64,000 nucleotides of DNA. It comes from Hyaloscypha bicolor E (Eukaryota > Ascomycota > Leotiomycetes > Helotiales > Hyaloscyphaceae). The stretch covers positions 496,001 to 560,000 of the forward strand of contig NW_020194628.1 in assembly GCF_002865645.1 (NCBI RefSeq), in the 5' to 3' direction. Positions 45,123 to 58,853 of the stretch are shown piece by piece. Below the pieces are notes generated by a model. The model had not been told where the DNA came from. It saw only the letters and a list, made by a program, of their open reading frames with translations, and ran no database searches. Each line of letters starts with the position of its first letter. Position 1 is the stretch's first letter. Made by a program: the position numbers and the translations under genes.

Positions 45123-48100
45123 ATATCTCTTTTCTAGAATCTTGTTTCTAAGATCTATTAATCTATTCTAGTAAATATATAATTAATTATTTATTTAATT
45201 AAGATAAACTTCTAGTATCTTAGAAAGTAATTTTACTAATATAATTTGAATAATAAATATAAAAATTATCTAATTAAATTAGGGCTAAATAAGCGAGAAA
45301 GAAAAGTAATTATACTTTAAATATAGAGGCTAGCTAGTAATTATAATTTTATTTAAAATCTAAATATTCTAATTAGCTTAATCTAAAGTACTAAAGTACT
45401 ATTTTATAAAATTAATATTATTTATTAGATCTTATATTAGAATAATCTAAATAGCTATATAGAAAGAATTTAATAAATATTTATATAAGAAACTTATATA
45501 AATATTTCTGAGATTCTAGAAATTATTTATAGGCTTTTAGAAATATATATTAATTAGTTATACTAATTTCCGATTAGAACTAGTATAAAAACTAGTAATT
45601 AATTTAGATAATTCTTTATTTCTATAAAAGAACCTCTTTATATTACTATATATTCTCTTTCTTTTTAATAAGTATATATATAATAACTTGTTTTATTATT
45701 ACTTTCTAGCCTCTTTTTTTACTTTTCTCTAAATCTTTTTTAATTATTTTTAATTAATTCTATAATATCTTTTTCTAGCTTTATTATTCGCTTATATAAT
45801 AATAAGTATAAAGGTAATTTTATAGCCTTCTTTCCTATTACTAGTAAATACTTAAAATATTTTAAGTATTTATTTATTAATTTCTTTACCTTATATATTA
45901 TAATATCTAGTAAGAAGAATTATAACTATTATAATAAGAATTCTAAATCTTATATATTAGTAACTTCTTTAGCTTTAATATTTATTAAAACTAATATAAT
46001 TTCAGATTTCTTATTATTTATTAAAGGCTTACTAGTTCTAGGAAAATACTATTATAATCTTTAAGAAATTTCTTAAAATATATTCTAAATAGTATTATAC
46101 TAACGAAAATAATACTATTAATTAGGTTTTTAAAGACTAGAAAAATACTAATAAGCTTCGGAATTCTTTTTCTTATTTTAATAAAGCAAATAATAATATT
46201 ATTTAGGTTAGTATTCTAAAGATAAATTCTTTCTAATATATTTAGATATTTACTAATTCTTTAAAAAATATTATAAAGTCTATTTTTAAGATATTAATCT
46301 TATTACTAAGATTATTACTGAGATTACTAAATAATCTACTACTAGTATTTTAAGTATTAATAATATAATACTTATAGCTATTTAGAACCTAATTTTAGAA
46401 ATTCGGGCTTTTTATAAAATATATATAATTATTATAAGTTCCTTATTTACTTTTTTTAATATTCTTAATACTAATATTATTATAATATAACTATATCCTA
46501 TTAAAAAATATGCAAATTTCGGAAAGTATTAGCTAATTCTTTACTAAATCCTAAATAGGACTAGTATTTAGTATTCTTATTTTAGAAATTAGAAATTTAT
46601 AGAAATTAGAGTTTATTTATTTAAGATATTTATAACTAATTTATCTATAATAAATCTTTCTTAATTCTAAATCTTTTTCTAATAATTTAAATATAATTCT
46701 TATAAGCCTTAATAAAAATCTAGAAAATCTTTATAAATAAAAAAATCTAGAAAAAAAGTATTTCTATTATTATTCTGGATCTTTTCTTAGCTATTTAGAT
46801 TTTCTCTTTCTTTTAAATAGCCTTTTTCTTAGTAATTTAGAAATCTTTTTAATCTTAAAAAATTATTAAAAGATAATTTCGGATTCTAAGCTATAGTTTT
46901 AATTATATAATTTTAGAAATTCCTTAAAATTTTTAAGATTAGAAAAAGTAAATAACTAGATATTATAATCTTTAGACTAGGCTTTCTATTTAATTAAATA
47001 CTATTACTTCTTATTTCTATTATCTTATTAGTAATTAATAATAGCTTTTATTTCCTATTCTTATTCTTTATTATTATTTATTAATTCTGGAAGTTTTCTA
47101 AAGAAATATAAATATAGCTTCTAATTCTTTTTTATTATATATTTTTTAAGAAAAGAAATATAGAAAATTAAATATAAATAATTATATATATTTAGTAATT
47201 CTAATTTATATACTAAATTACTAATATATTTAAGAATTCTAAATAGATCTATAAATTTTAGCTTAAGCTTTCTTGTTTTAAGTTTAATATTTCTTATTAA
47301 TAATATTATTTAGGCTTTTTTAAAGTAATATCTAGCTAACTAATATTTATTATAATAGATTTCCTGATTATTTTATATATAATACTATAAATTCTTAAGC
47401 TTTTTCTATTTTATTTTAAGGATTTCTAGCCTTTTATATATAGCTAGTATTTCTCTTATAATTCTATTTTTAAGATTTTATAAAAGTTAAAAATAGTATC
47501 TATAATATATATAGAAAGATATATTTTATAAAATCTAATATTTTAAGTTATTATATATAAATTCCGTAAAAAATAACTTTTTAAACTAGTTATTTTTTTA
47601 AATATTATAATAATATTTTAGGTAATATTCTAGAGTCTAGTTTTGCCTTTTTATTTAATTATTTATCTAAGAATAATAAGCTATATTTAAATACTATTTA
47701 TATATTAAATAAAAGTAAAAAGTAAACTAGAACTAGCTAGTAAATACTATTTCTTAATTAGAAATAATTTTATTAGAGTAATTAAAGATTAAGAAAATAT
47801 ATTTCTATATAATCTTAATAAGCTTTAAAAAGTTAATAGTCTTATAATATATAATATATCTTGCTATTTTAAAATACTAGTTAATAATTATAAGAATTAT
47901 ATTAAAATCGGAATCTTTTACTAGATTCTTATATAGTAATAAACCTATAATAAAATCTATAGAAATCTTATTCCAGAGTCTTTTAGACTATAATAAACTA
48001 CTAAATAAACTATATAGTAAATATCTCTTTATTTTAACTTTCTAGCAAATATTATATTCTTAATAATAATTATAAATATCTTTTTCTATATTTTCCTAAT

Positions 48101-51100
48101 ATTGAATTTTTTAAAGAGCTTAAAAGTTTTTTTTTATTCTATAATATTCGGCTATTAGGTTATTATAATAAAGGTTTATAATTTCTTAATATAAAGCGGA
48201 ATTATTAGATATAATAATTCTTAAATAGTATTTAAATAGGCCCGAATTATTTTTCTAGATTTCTTTTTCCTTAATATCTCTTTTATTAAGCCTCTATTTT
48301 ATAATATTCTAATATTAAGAATTATTTCTCTAAGTTACCTGAATAATATCTAGAAGAGATTTAGATAAAGAGGCTAGTACTATAGCTCTTTTAGTAGCTC
48401 TATATATTTATATATAAAGAATTAGGTATTTATAATTATCTAATTTAAAAACTCGGAGAACCGAGAAATCTTTAGTTCTATTAAGTAATATAATTATAGA
48501 TATTTCTATTATTTTAGCTATAATAATAGAGCTTTTAAGGCATTTCCCTATATCTTACTTCTTAACTAATTTTATAGTTAAGAAATCTATAAGATAATCT
48601 ATTTACTTATTTTATAATAAATATTTCTTTTTAGCTATTATAAATATAATAAGTATTAAATAATACTTATTTTAAAGAAGTAATTCTTTAGATATTTATA
48701 AGAACTTTTGAATTATAACTATAATAGCTCTCTTTAGCTTATTTTAAAAAGTTAGAAATCAAGTTATATTAATAGAACCTTTTTTATAATTAGGCTTTTT
48801 ACTGGATTTATTTACTAGATTTAAGATATCTCTATAGTAAATAATAATAAAATTATATATTATAAGATATATTACCTAATATACTTAATAGTTCTCTAGA
48901 TACTTTATTTTTATAAAGTATTAGAGATTATTATAGTCTATAATAACCTTAATTATAAACCTGAACTTTTAAAGATAATAGTACTAATATTTAAAGGCTT
49001 TAATAATTATAAGTAGCTTTCTATTATAAGTATTATAGTTATATTTAATTCCGGAAAGTTTCCGGAACTAGAATATTACTAAATACTAGTATTTTTTCGG
49101 GCTATTACTAGAATTAACTTATTATAAAATAATACTAGTAATTATAAATTTCGATATATTAGTTTTAATATAAATTTTCTTAAAAGAATTAAAATAGACT
49201 AGAATAAGTATTATAGTAAAAGCTTTATTTAAAGTCTTAAAGCTTTTAGCTACTTTATTTATTTATATAAAGAAACCGGATTTCCGGCCCTTTTTTATTT
49301 CTTTTAAGAGATCTATTAAGCCTATAGTTATTTGAAAGTAATAATAAATAAACCTATAATAGAAATTAGTAAATCTAAGAAATATTTAGATATTATAGAA
49401 TAATTCTGGTTCTAGCTATTTAATAATATTACGGACCTATTTAGGATTTATATAAATATCTTTTATTTTAATAAAAAAGCTCAAGAATTCGATTTTCCTA
49501 ATATTAAACTTATATTTATTAAGTTTATAAAATAGATTAATTTTATATAGCCTAGTAAATATCTAGTAAATATAATTATAGTATTTATTTTTATTTCGGA
49601 AGTAAATAAGGATATTATCTAAATAAATAATTATGAAATAATTTAGAAGCTTTATAAATATAATATTAATATATACTTAAAATATAGCTAGTATATTAGC
49701 TAGCCTAAAAGATATTATAAGATATTTAAAATAGCTATAATAGGTTCTAAAAGCTGTTTTCTATTTATATTCTTTACGAATTCTTACCTAATAATATATA
49801 CTCTTAAGATCTAGGTTTATAAAGATTTTGGCTTTTTAAAGCTAATTAAAAGTTTTATTAATAAGAGAAAGCAGATACTAATTCTTAATTATAACTTAAT
49901 TAAGTCTATAATAATTAATATAAAGATATAGTTCTTTATTTTTCTTAGAAATAAAAAGAATAAGTACTTTTATTAGGCTTTTATTAGGCTTTATTTAATA
50001 TTTATAAAATATATCCTATAAATATAAATATAATACTTCTAGTTAGGTTTCTAATAAATTATATAAAGGTTTATATAAGACTATACTATTTATATTAATA
50101 GAGTATTTAATATTATTAAGATTAGGAAGTTCTAAAGCTTTATTAGAATTAAAAATCTCTAAGAAATTTTCGTATTTATTATTCCGGAAATAAATAGATA
50201 CTTTTAAGGCTCCTTTCTAAAAAGTATTAATTTGCTATATTAAAAACTTCTATTTAGTATTACTAGATCTATATAATAAAATAGAGATCTAATAATTATT
50301 ATAAATATATAAAGCCTATTATCTAGAATAGTTATATTTATTTATAATTAAAAATAAGACTTAAGATACTAGCTTAGGATATTAGTTAAGCTTTTTACTA
50401 AACTTTTTTAGTATTAGGATCTTAATATTATTATACTATATAGATATATATATTTATTATTTCTTAATATAGTCTATATATTATATAAGAATTACTTTAT
50501 AAAATTCTATACTAAAAATAAAGCTATAAGAGCTAATATTTTTATATTTATAAAACTAGAGCTTAAAAGAATATGTTTTATTATAATTATTTATAATAAA
50601 TACCTTAAGATTATAGGCTTAATAAATCTTAAATTAGTTCTTATAAAAGGTTATAAATTCTTAGTTATATTTAGCTAAGATAATAAAGCCCTGGCTTTAA
50701 ATCTAATTATTATTAAAGAAATTATAATCTGATTTAATATTATCGAGTTTACTATATATTTTTAAGGTCCTATTTCTAGCTATATTAATCTTATTTAAAT
50801 AGTTATATAAAGTAATATATCTTTTTTATTATAACTAAAATTATTAATATTTAAGATTTAGCTTTCTCTTTTCCCTATTTCTTAGAAGAGTTTTCTCTAA
50901 AATACTTCTTTATAATAATAGTATTAATCTGCTTTTATAAATATCCTAATTCTTTTATAGTTTTGGCCTTATTAGAGTTCTATTAAACTTATTTAATATA
51001 TTTAAAATACTTTATATTTCCTAAGAAGTATTTTTTCTATTTATAAGTCTAATAAACTATACCTAAAGTAAAACTAGTATTTTATTAAAGCCTTAAAAAG

Positions 51101-51759
51101 GCCAAAGTATTACCTAGAAATTTCTTATATAATTTTCGGAACTTATTCTTTCTTTTTTAATAGCCTTATAAATTAGAATTTACTAAATTAGAGTTTTTAG
51201 AAACAGAATTACTCTTATTAGACTTCTCTATTTTTACTTTTCTTAATTTAGAATAAGTAATATATTCTGCTTTCTAAGCTTTCTTAAGCTATTCGGAAAT
51301 AGATATTACCTTATTTCCTAAGAAAATAGATATAAATATCTAATAAGTCTTATAGTTAAATAAAGTAATATTAAGAATCTAAATCCGGTTTCTTTTAGAA
51401 TATAGGTTCTAGTTAATTTTGAGACTAATTATTTAAGTATATAATTCAATAACTATTTTACTATTTTTCTAATAAAGATTTCAAAGTTTCTTAAATATAT
51501 CTTATTAATAGATTTAAGGTACTTGGAATATATTAGCTAAATAGGCCTTAAATTACTTCTAATAAATCTTATATAATAGTAGGCTTTCCTTTATTATAGC
51601 CTTCTAAATACTATAAGGTTTATTTCTAAGGGCACTTATAATAGAATTAATTCTAGAAAAATATCTATTATAAGTTTAAGGTTAGGTTCTAAAAACTACT
51701 TCCCAGAAAAATATAAATATTTTCTATTTCTTAAAGAACTTTTTATAATATAAGTCAGA
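45123..51759 (-). pseudogene. Gypsy gag-pol remnant (element 4)
   Basis: On the minus strand the RT box reads FIIIYLDNILIYF near 49600-49640; one Asp of the YLDD box survives and the other is Asn. Integrase reads KISIDFIIGLLLYKNLVKDS at about 47890-47965, with further core sequence (FNYSNKIISN, VFTS) just downstream. Gag (right part, 50-51.7 kb) is not identifiable. Stops throughout. Confidence 0.75.
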
Positions 51760-52176
51760 TATTCGGATTTTAAAAAGCTTTTCTTAGTTTAAATATATCT
51801 TTAGGATATTATATAATAGCTTCTAATAAATAGTATTGAGATTACTTTTAAAGCTTATTATATTAGGAAAAGAAATAGATTCTAATTCTATTCTAGAAAG
51901 TTCTCTAATAGAAATTACCGAGAAAAATAAAATAGACTTATAAATAGAATTTTTATAAGATATAATAAACTATAAAATATCCCTAAAAATACTTTTATAT
52001 TACTTTAATTATAAAATATATTAATTAATTATATTTACTAATTCTTGCTTTTATTAAAGCGCTTTGACTTTAATATATAAGTTCTATTCTATAATTTAAA
52101 TAATAGTAATTTAGGTATTAATCTTAGTATCTTAATTATTACCGGAATTATTTCTATTATTATTACTAGCTCTTAG

Positions 52177-52436
52177 TATTATAAATATAAGATCTAGGGC
52201 CTAGAAAGCATAGTTAGACTATCTCTATCTCGATAATTCAAAGCTAAAGAAAGAAGAAAATCCCGAAGAAGCCTCGGATCTAAATAATTATAAGCTATAT
52301 ACGGGCCCATATACTAGCTTAAGCTCGGGGTCACATATAATAATTAGGTAACTATAAATGCCTTACTTAAATACTAGATATCTCTCTAGCTCTAGTCTAA
52401 TTCCTACTAGTACCATATATTATAATAACCGTAATA
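52177..52436 (-). repeat. 3' LTR of Gypsy element 3
   Basis: 260 bp, paired with 57950-58209. Followed on the plus strand by TTCTTTCCC, the complement of a polypurine tract. Confidence 0.85.
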
Positions 52437-52439
52437 TTA

Positions 52440-55400
52440 TTCTTTCCCTTAAAATAAGCTTATTCCCGAGCTTTGAAAGTTCCTATTAAATTTCCAAGTT
52501 ATAGGTTATATATTAAAGGCTAGGGCCTTTTATATATGACTTTAAAGAATTTCCATCCATATTATATAATTCCGGTAGTATATTATTCTTAGTATAATCT
52601 AACTAATAGAGGAGATTCTGGGGCAGTTCTAGCTATTTGGGGTTCTTGTTATAGAAGCTCTAAAGAGCTAGGGTACTATTACTTAATAAGGAAGCAGGAT
52701 ATTACTCCGGATCTAGGTCCTATTCTTTCTACTAGATTTAGTACTTTAGCTTCCTATAAAGCAGTTTTACTACTTATATTTCTTGAACTTTATACTTTAT
52801 TTCTCTATCTTATAGTTCTAATAGCAGAGGCTCCGGATTTACTTATCTAAGAAGGAAGTTACCTGGGTCTTTATATAGCTTCTTTATATAAAATACCGGA
52901 TATATTCTTATTAATTCCAGAAGCTTGAGCCTAAAGAAATATCCTACTTATTCCAGGATTTTATATAGTTTTTTTATTTAGTGAGCTAGCTTGTGGCTCG
53001 GATAATTATTCTTCTAGTACTTAGTAGTAATTTATACCTTATTTCCTACTCCAAAGTCTACTAGTTAGTAGTACTTATTAGCTTAAGTAATATAATATTC
53101 TTGTATTTATATTATATTCTCCTATATCTTTTATTATAATTTATAGAGCCATATTACTAGGGCCTTTACTTCCTGTCTATTTAGCTCTTTCTTTAGGGTA
53201 CCCGATTATACTTGGGTTTCCTAGTTAAATAATATCCGTGATTTATAGCCCTTTTTTATAAGGAACGAGAATTGGCCTATAGTCTCGTAAACTAAAGCTA
53301 CCTACTAGTAATTAATTATTACTACTTATTTATCCCAATTATCCTAGTAGTAATTTATATAGGAATATAGTTATTAGTTAAAGTACTAGTTAATAATTTC
53401 TATTTAGCTATTAGTTTAGGAATAGTTAGTAATTAATAACTTGAGCTTTATATTAATATACTTATAGAACTTGCTTCAGAAATCTAATATAAACTAGGGG
53501 CCTTAATTAGATACTATAATTTCCGGGATACTAACTTAGCGAATTACATAAGTAAGAAATAGGGGCACTAATTCTTTAGCTATTATTATATCTCGGATAG
53601 GAATTATAATAGGGCACTTGCCTAGGTAATTAATAAAGATTACTATTATATTATACTTATTTCTATTTTCTGGGCATTTCTTGAAATCTACTAATATATA
53701 TTACTAGGGGTAATTAGGAACTAGTAATAGATATAAGAGCCCTGGCTTCTTATCTCTAGGGATATGGGATTATTAATAGATATAGTAATTATTTCTATAC
53801 TAATTAATATCTATATCTTGGCCTGGCTAGTAATAGCGGGCCTAAAAAAGCTATTAAAGCTTGGCTTATCCTAGGTATTCTATTAGGGGCTATATATATG
53901 CCTCCTAAATAAGGGCAATATATAAGGGTATCTCGGGTATTATTATATTATTAGATATAAATAGTTTACTATATTATAAGAAGAGGCCGTTTTATAGTAT
54001 CCAAGTGCCTTCTTTCTTATTTCTTGCCTTATCTCATAGCTTTTCTAGCTCTAGTAACTCTTGGTTCTCGCTTAATAGCTTATTTACTAGCTAGATACTA
54101 TTATACTGGGTTTCTTCCTAAGCCGGGCTTATAAAGGCCTTAATTAGGGCTAACTAGAGATCTTATATAATATTATTATTAATCTTTTATTATAAGAGGA
54201 GAATTTGAGTTTAATAGGCTACTATTACCTTATTCTAGGTAATTATATTCTCGTATTTCCTATTTAGGGCATTTGCTTATTTATTTAACTTGCCTGCCTA
54301 ATATATAAGCTTGAAATAATAGCAGGAAAAGTATTTTACCTAGCAAGCTTATCTTACTAAGAGCTTCTTTATAGTTATAAAGTACTTGAGGGCTTAGTAA
54401 TCTAAGTAAATTATAAAGAGTGCCTCTTATAGGCCTTCTAGCTTTGCTTACTATTTAGTTAAAGAGAGAATAATAGTAAGTATCTCTTTATTATAAATAT
54501 TATAGTTTAGCTCTACTAATTATATAGTCTTAGAGAAGAATACTACCGGATACTAGAGTCCTGTCTAGGGGTCTTACTATAAGAGAATACTGGCTATAAC
54601 TTTATTTAATATATCTGTCTTAACTATAATAGAGAGATTCGGGTTATAGTAGTATAGAATTAATACCGAGAATATAGCTTGCTTTAGCTTAGTAAAATCT
54701 TCTTAATACTAATCTATTTACTTAAATAGAACTTCCTTATATATTAGAGCTATTAGGGGCTTTACTATATAGCTATATTTCGTAATAAAATACTAATAAA
54801 AGTTATAAAAACCCAGAAAGCCTTATATTTCTTTAATTATCTTTAGTAATTACTAGTCCTTAATAACTACTATCTTATCTGAGTCTACTTTAATACCTCT
54901 AGTAAAAATAATAAAGCCTAGGTACTTTATATAAGTAACCTTAAACTCTAATTTCTTAATATTTACTTAGAGGCTAGTATCCCGTAATTACTAAAAGACC
55001 TTTTATATATAGTCTTTATACTTTAGGGAATTATCCAAGTAAATTAGGATATTATTTAAGTAAGCTATATAAAAGATATTAAGGTAATTAAAGAGAATAT
55101 TATTTATATACTTCTAATATATAGCAAGGCTATTAGTTAGGCTTTTCTAAAGAACCTTATATTTATAGGCCCTATATCTCATATAAAATATTGTGAGTTC
55201 TTCTAATTCTGGGTTTATTTGGATCTAATAGAATACTTATTAAATATTTAGCTTTATATAAACCTTGGCTTAAGCTAGTTATATAAGGATCTCGTAAATA
55301 AGAAAAAGAAAATAATAGTTCTTTTATATTAAGTCATTTAGCTTATAATAATTAATATAGAATCGGAGAGCTTTATTAGCCTTTTTTATAAAGAGAATTA

Positions 55401-57945
55401 GGGATATAAAAGGGGACTAGCTTAGCTTAATAAAGCCCTATTAGAGGTTCTCTTTAAGGAAGCACTTAACCTCCTATAGCTCGTAAGTTAACTATTAATA
55501 GAGTAAGAAATATCCTAGGCTCTCTGGGCCTTTGGGATTATTAATCTAAATCTTATAATTATATAATTAATACGGGAGTAAGATATTTAATACTTCTTTT
55601 AAGAAAACGTTTATAAAATCCTTAAACTTCTCTAGTAAGACTTTTACTAGCTACTATAGCTCCGTTTCTCCTGGCTATTACTTGCCCGAAACAAACTTAT
55701 TCTCTTACTATAATTCTAGCTCTTTATTAATCTCGAAAAATAATATTATAAAGAAAAGGTTCTTTTTCTTTTATAGGTTTATCTAGAAAGCGGCTAGCGA
55801 GATACCTATAATATTAATCAAGAGCCTTAACTAGATCTTATAGCTTTTCTTTAAATAATATAGGTTTAATATTCCTATTTCTAGCTTAAGAGAAACTTCT
55901 ATATTCCCTAAGGCTACTTATATTTCTCTATAGTATTAAGCTTAATTCTTTTACTATATATAGCTTTCTGAGCCTGGCTTAGGAAAAGAATAAAAGGATT
56001 TCCTTTTTATAAGCTAAGGTCTCTAGAACTTATTTATAGCTATGGCTTTATTTCTTCTATCTATGTCTTCTTAGTACTAGTTACTTTTCCCAGGTTCCAA
56101 GTTCTTATATATAATAGTTAGGACCTTATTCTAATTCTTCTTTCTAGGCTAATTATCTAGCTAGATTAACCTTTTATTCTTATAATTAATTAGGACACTA
56201 GTACTTATAAACTACTATTATCCCAAAATCATATTATACTTGCCTAGCCCTATAACTAGTATAAGTACTAGGATCTTCTATTTATTAATTAAGAATATAA
56301 GCTTAATATAGTAAGTAATAAATATGGCCTATTTACTATTAAATCCCCTTATATTATAGGGTAATACTAATTAAGTAAGCTTAATATCTAGAAATTATTT
56401 AATTATTCTTATAAACTTGGAATTAATAAAAATATATTTATTTACTCTGGTATTAATAAGAGAAGAAGTCTTAATACCTAATCTATTATTACTAATTATA
56501 TAAGGAAGTATAAATGCTTTACTTTTTAGTAGCTAGCTCAAATTAACTTCTATTATATCTATATAATATGGCCCTAAAAAGGAAACTTTCTTTAGGGGTT
56601 CTTATTTCCCTATTCTATATCCTTAGATAGCTTACTTATAATAAGTGCCGCTAGCTTAGCCGCCAAAACTTACTTTATATATTCTATTTTGGGCTCTAAA
56701 TAGTTCCTAGATATATGACTAAATCTATTATAGTTATAGTACTTGAGATCTGAGAATCCGGTTTTCGGGATAATAGGCTTATCTATTATTAGGGTCTTAG
56801 GAGCGGGCTTTATATAAGGGGCGCCTCCTGGGCTTGGCTTATTTATACCTTTATTAGCTTTCTTAAATGCCTATTCTTTCTTTTTATAATAAGCTCGGAT
56901 CTACTAGTTATTCGTAATATAGTATTATACGAACTTCGTAATATAAATAGCCGGGTTATTATAGTATATAGCTATAGCCTCTTAAAGCTTCCAGGTAAGC
57001 TTATTATTTAGGTCGTTCTTAAGGTCCTGCGAGTTAATATTTCTGTCTATTATATACCTTAGAAATAGGATATAGAACTCCTAAAAAATCTGGCCCTTTT
57101 TTATAAATAGCTTCTTAAATACTTGCCGAGTATTATACTTCTTATTCGGGTTACTATATAGCTTCTCTAGATAGGTATATAGTTCCCTAATAGTTTTATA
57201 TATATATTAATTATCCTAGTTTAGGCAGGAAAAGATTAGTATAAGGGTATGGCTACCTATATGGCCGGATATATAAATAATCTTGAGGTTCTCTATCTAA
57301 TAGGTATTAGAATTACTACGGAGCTTATTCTTAATCTAAACTAACTAATTATTAAAGGTAATATTATTCTTAGTTATACTTTCGAAAATAGGAGAGTTAG
57401 GAAGTTTAACTAAGTATTTATCTTCTAGAGCAAGGGAACTAGTTATCCCGGCAGGCTATATAATAAGCTTCTTAATAATGGCTTTATTCTTTTATAGGGC
57501 TTGCTTGGTTTCTTTTAGCTAATTATAATAATTCTTGCTATAGGCAAGGATATTATATGTCTTTAGAATTAGTTTAATAATCTCTTTATATAAAGCCTCT
57601 GGATTCCGAAGTAACTCTTAGAACTTTGCCTTTAATAAGGCAGGTTCCTCTTCTTCCTCTACTCTCTAGAAGAAAGTGTCTCTTCTATTATGAATATTAA
57701 TGGGATACTCGGATTTTTTAGGAGACTTAATAAGAGGCTCTGGTCCATCTTCTGGTAATATACTAGTAGTATTTCGTACTATAGCTTCTTCTAACTTACC
57801 TAGTTATTCTAGGGCTTTCTTTTATTCTAATATTAGTTAACTAGTTCGGGAATAGCTATGGTATATTATATCTATATTTATTAAAAACCGATTAGGTAAA
57901 TATTATTTAGATTCTCCGCAGGATTAAGAAATGGGTAAGTTTTGA
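52440..57945 (-). pseudogene. Gypsy gag-pol remnant (element 3)
   Basis: Minus strand. A CCHC zinc-knuckle remnant LKYYNYNRFSHISRN lies near 56700-56745, and the RT box AYLNNILIYLDNSLK near 55022-55080. An integrase segment GPQFILDF-like (PEIIVSN, then FILDF) lies near 53480-53550. Order and sequence parallel element 2. Fewer RIP changes than in other copies, but stops remain in every domain. Confidence 0.82.
52505..52540. repeat. 36-bp palindrome, near the 3' end of element 3
   Basis: GTTATATATTAAAGGC followed by a GCCTTTTATATATGAC arm, at the position corresponding to 25844-25879 in element 2. Confidence 0.7.
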
Positions 57946-57949
57946 ATTA

Positions 57950-58209
57950 TATTATAAGTATAGGATCTAGGGCCTGGAAGGTATAGTTAGACTATTTCTA
58001 TCTCGATAATTTAAAGCTAAAGAGAAAAGAGGATCCCGAAAGAGCCTCGGATCTAAATAATCGCGAGCTATATACGGGCCCATATACTAGCTTAAGCTCG
58101 GAGTCACGTATAATAATCAGGTAATTATAGATGCCTTACTCAGATACCAGATACCTCTCTAGCTCTAGTCTAACCCCTACTAGTACTATATATCGTAATA
58201 ACCATAATA
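57950..58209 (-). repeat. 5' LTR of Gypsy element 3
   Basis: 260 bp, better preserved than the partner (keeps TAATCGCGAG and GGAGTCACGT). Directly followed by the CTTGG duplication. Confidence 0.85.
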
Positions 58210-58853
58210 CTTGGAGGCTTCTAAAAGGCCCTATTAAAAGTATTAGATAAGCCTTTACTATTACTTATATTAGAATTAATCTAGTTAACTTCTTTTATAG
58301 AAATAGCTTTAGTAAAAGATTATATATTTTGCAGATTTCGAGATATAATTACTTATTAAACTACTTTTTTTAAGAATAGAGAGATTAGCTTATAAGATAT
58401 TTATTAGTAAATAATAAGATAATAAAATAAATTAGTAAATTATAAAATTATAATATTAAATTTAATATAGAACTAATCTCTATTTCTCTTATAAAGTTCA
58501 GGAAAGCCTTCTCTAAATAAAAGGCTCTAATAATATATATATATATATAATTAGTAATTTATAAGCCTAATACTTATAATATAAATAGTAGTTAGTTATA
58601 ATATTAAAGAACTACTAATTTCCCTAATTAATACCTGTAATATTCGAGGTTTATTACATGCTCTTAAATTATATATAACCCTATATATATTATAAATAAT
58701 ATATATATAATTAATAATATATAAGTCTAATACTTGTAATATAAATAGTAGTTAACTATAATAATAAAGAACTATTAATTTCTCTAATTAATATCTATAA
58801 TATTCGAGGTTTATTATATATTCTTTAGTTATATATAATTCTATATATATAAT

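Larger units (their letters stand above)
52177..58209 (-). mobile_element. Gypsy LTR retrotransposon 3, nested in element 4
   Basis: 6.03 kb with two 260-bp LTRs and a 5-bp duplication CTTAG/CTTGG (52172-52176 and 58210-58214); the one difference is a RIP-type G-to-A. Same family as element 2 but inverted. C/G content is clearly higher than in its host element, so it inserted later and was mutated less. Confidence 0.88.
44086..58853 (-). mobile_element. Gypsy LTR retrotransposon 4, 5' LTR split by element 3
   Basis: Large minus-strand element of about 8.7 kb once the nested 6-kb element 3 is removed. It has LTRs of about 1.04-1.06 kb. RT and integrase are readable on the minus strand. Homology between 44086-45122 and the two halves 51760-52176 and 58210-58853 shows that element 3 landed in the 5' LTR. 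RIP-inactivated. No outer target duplication was resolved because the left end abuts element 5. Confidence 0.82.
51760..58853 (-). repeat. 5' LTR of Gypsy element 4, interrupted
   Basis: Two parts, 51760-52176 and 58210-58853, separated by element 3. The second part has its own tandem duplication of about 160-180 bp (about 58545-58690 and 58691-58853) that the 3' LTR lacks. The LTR pair thus differs by two independent tandem duplications. Confidence 0.75.
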
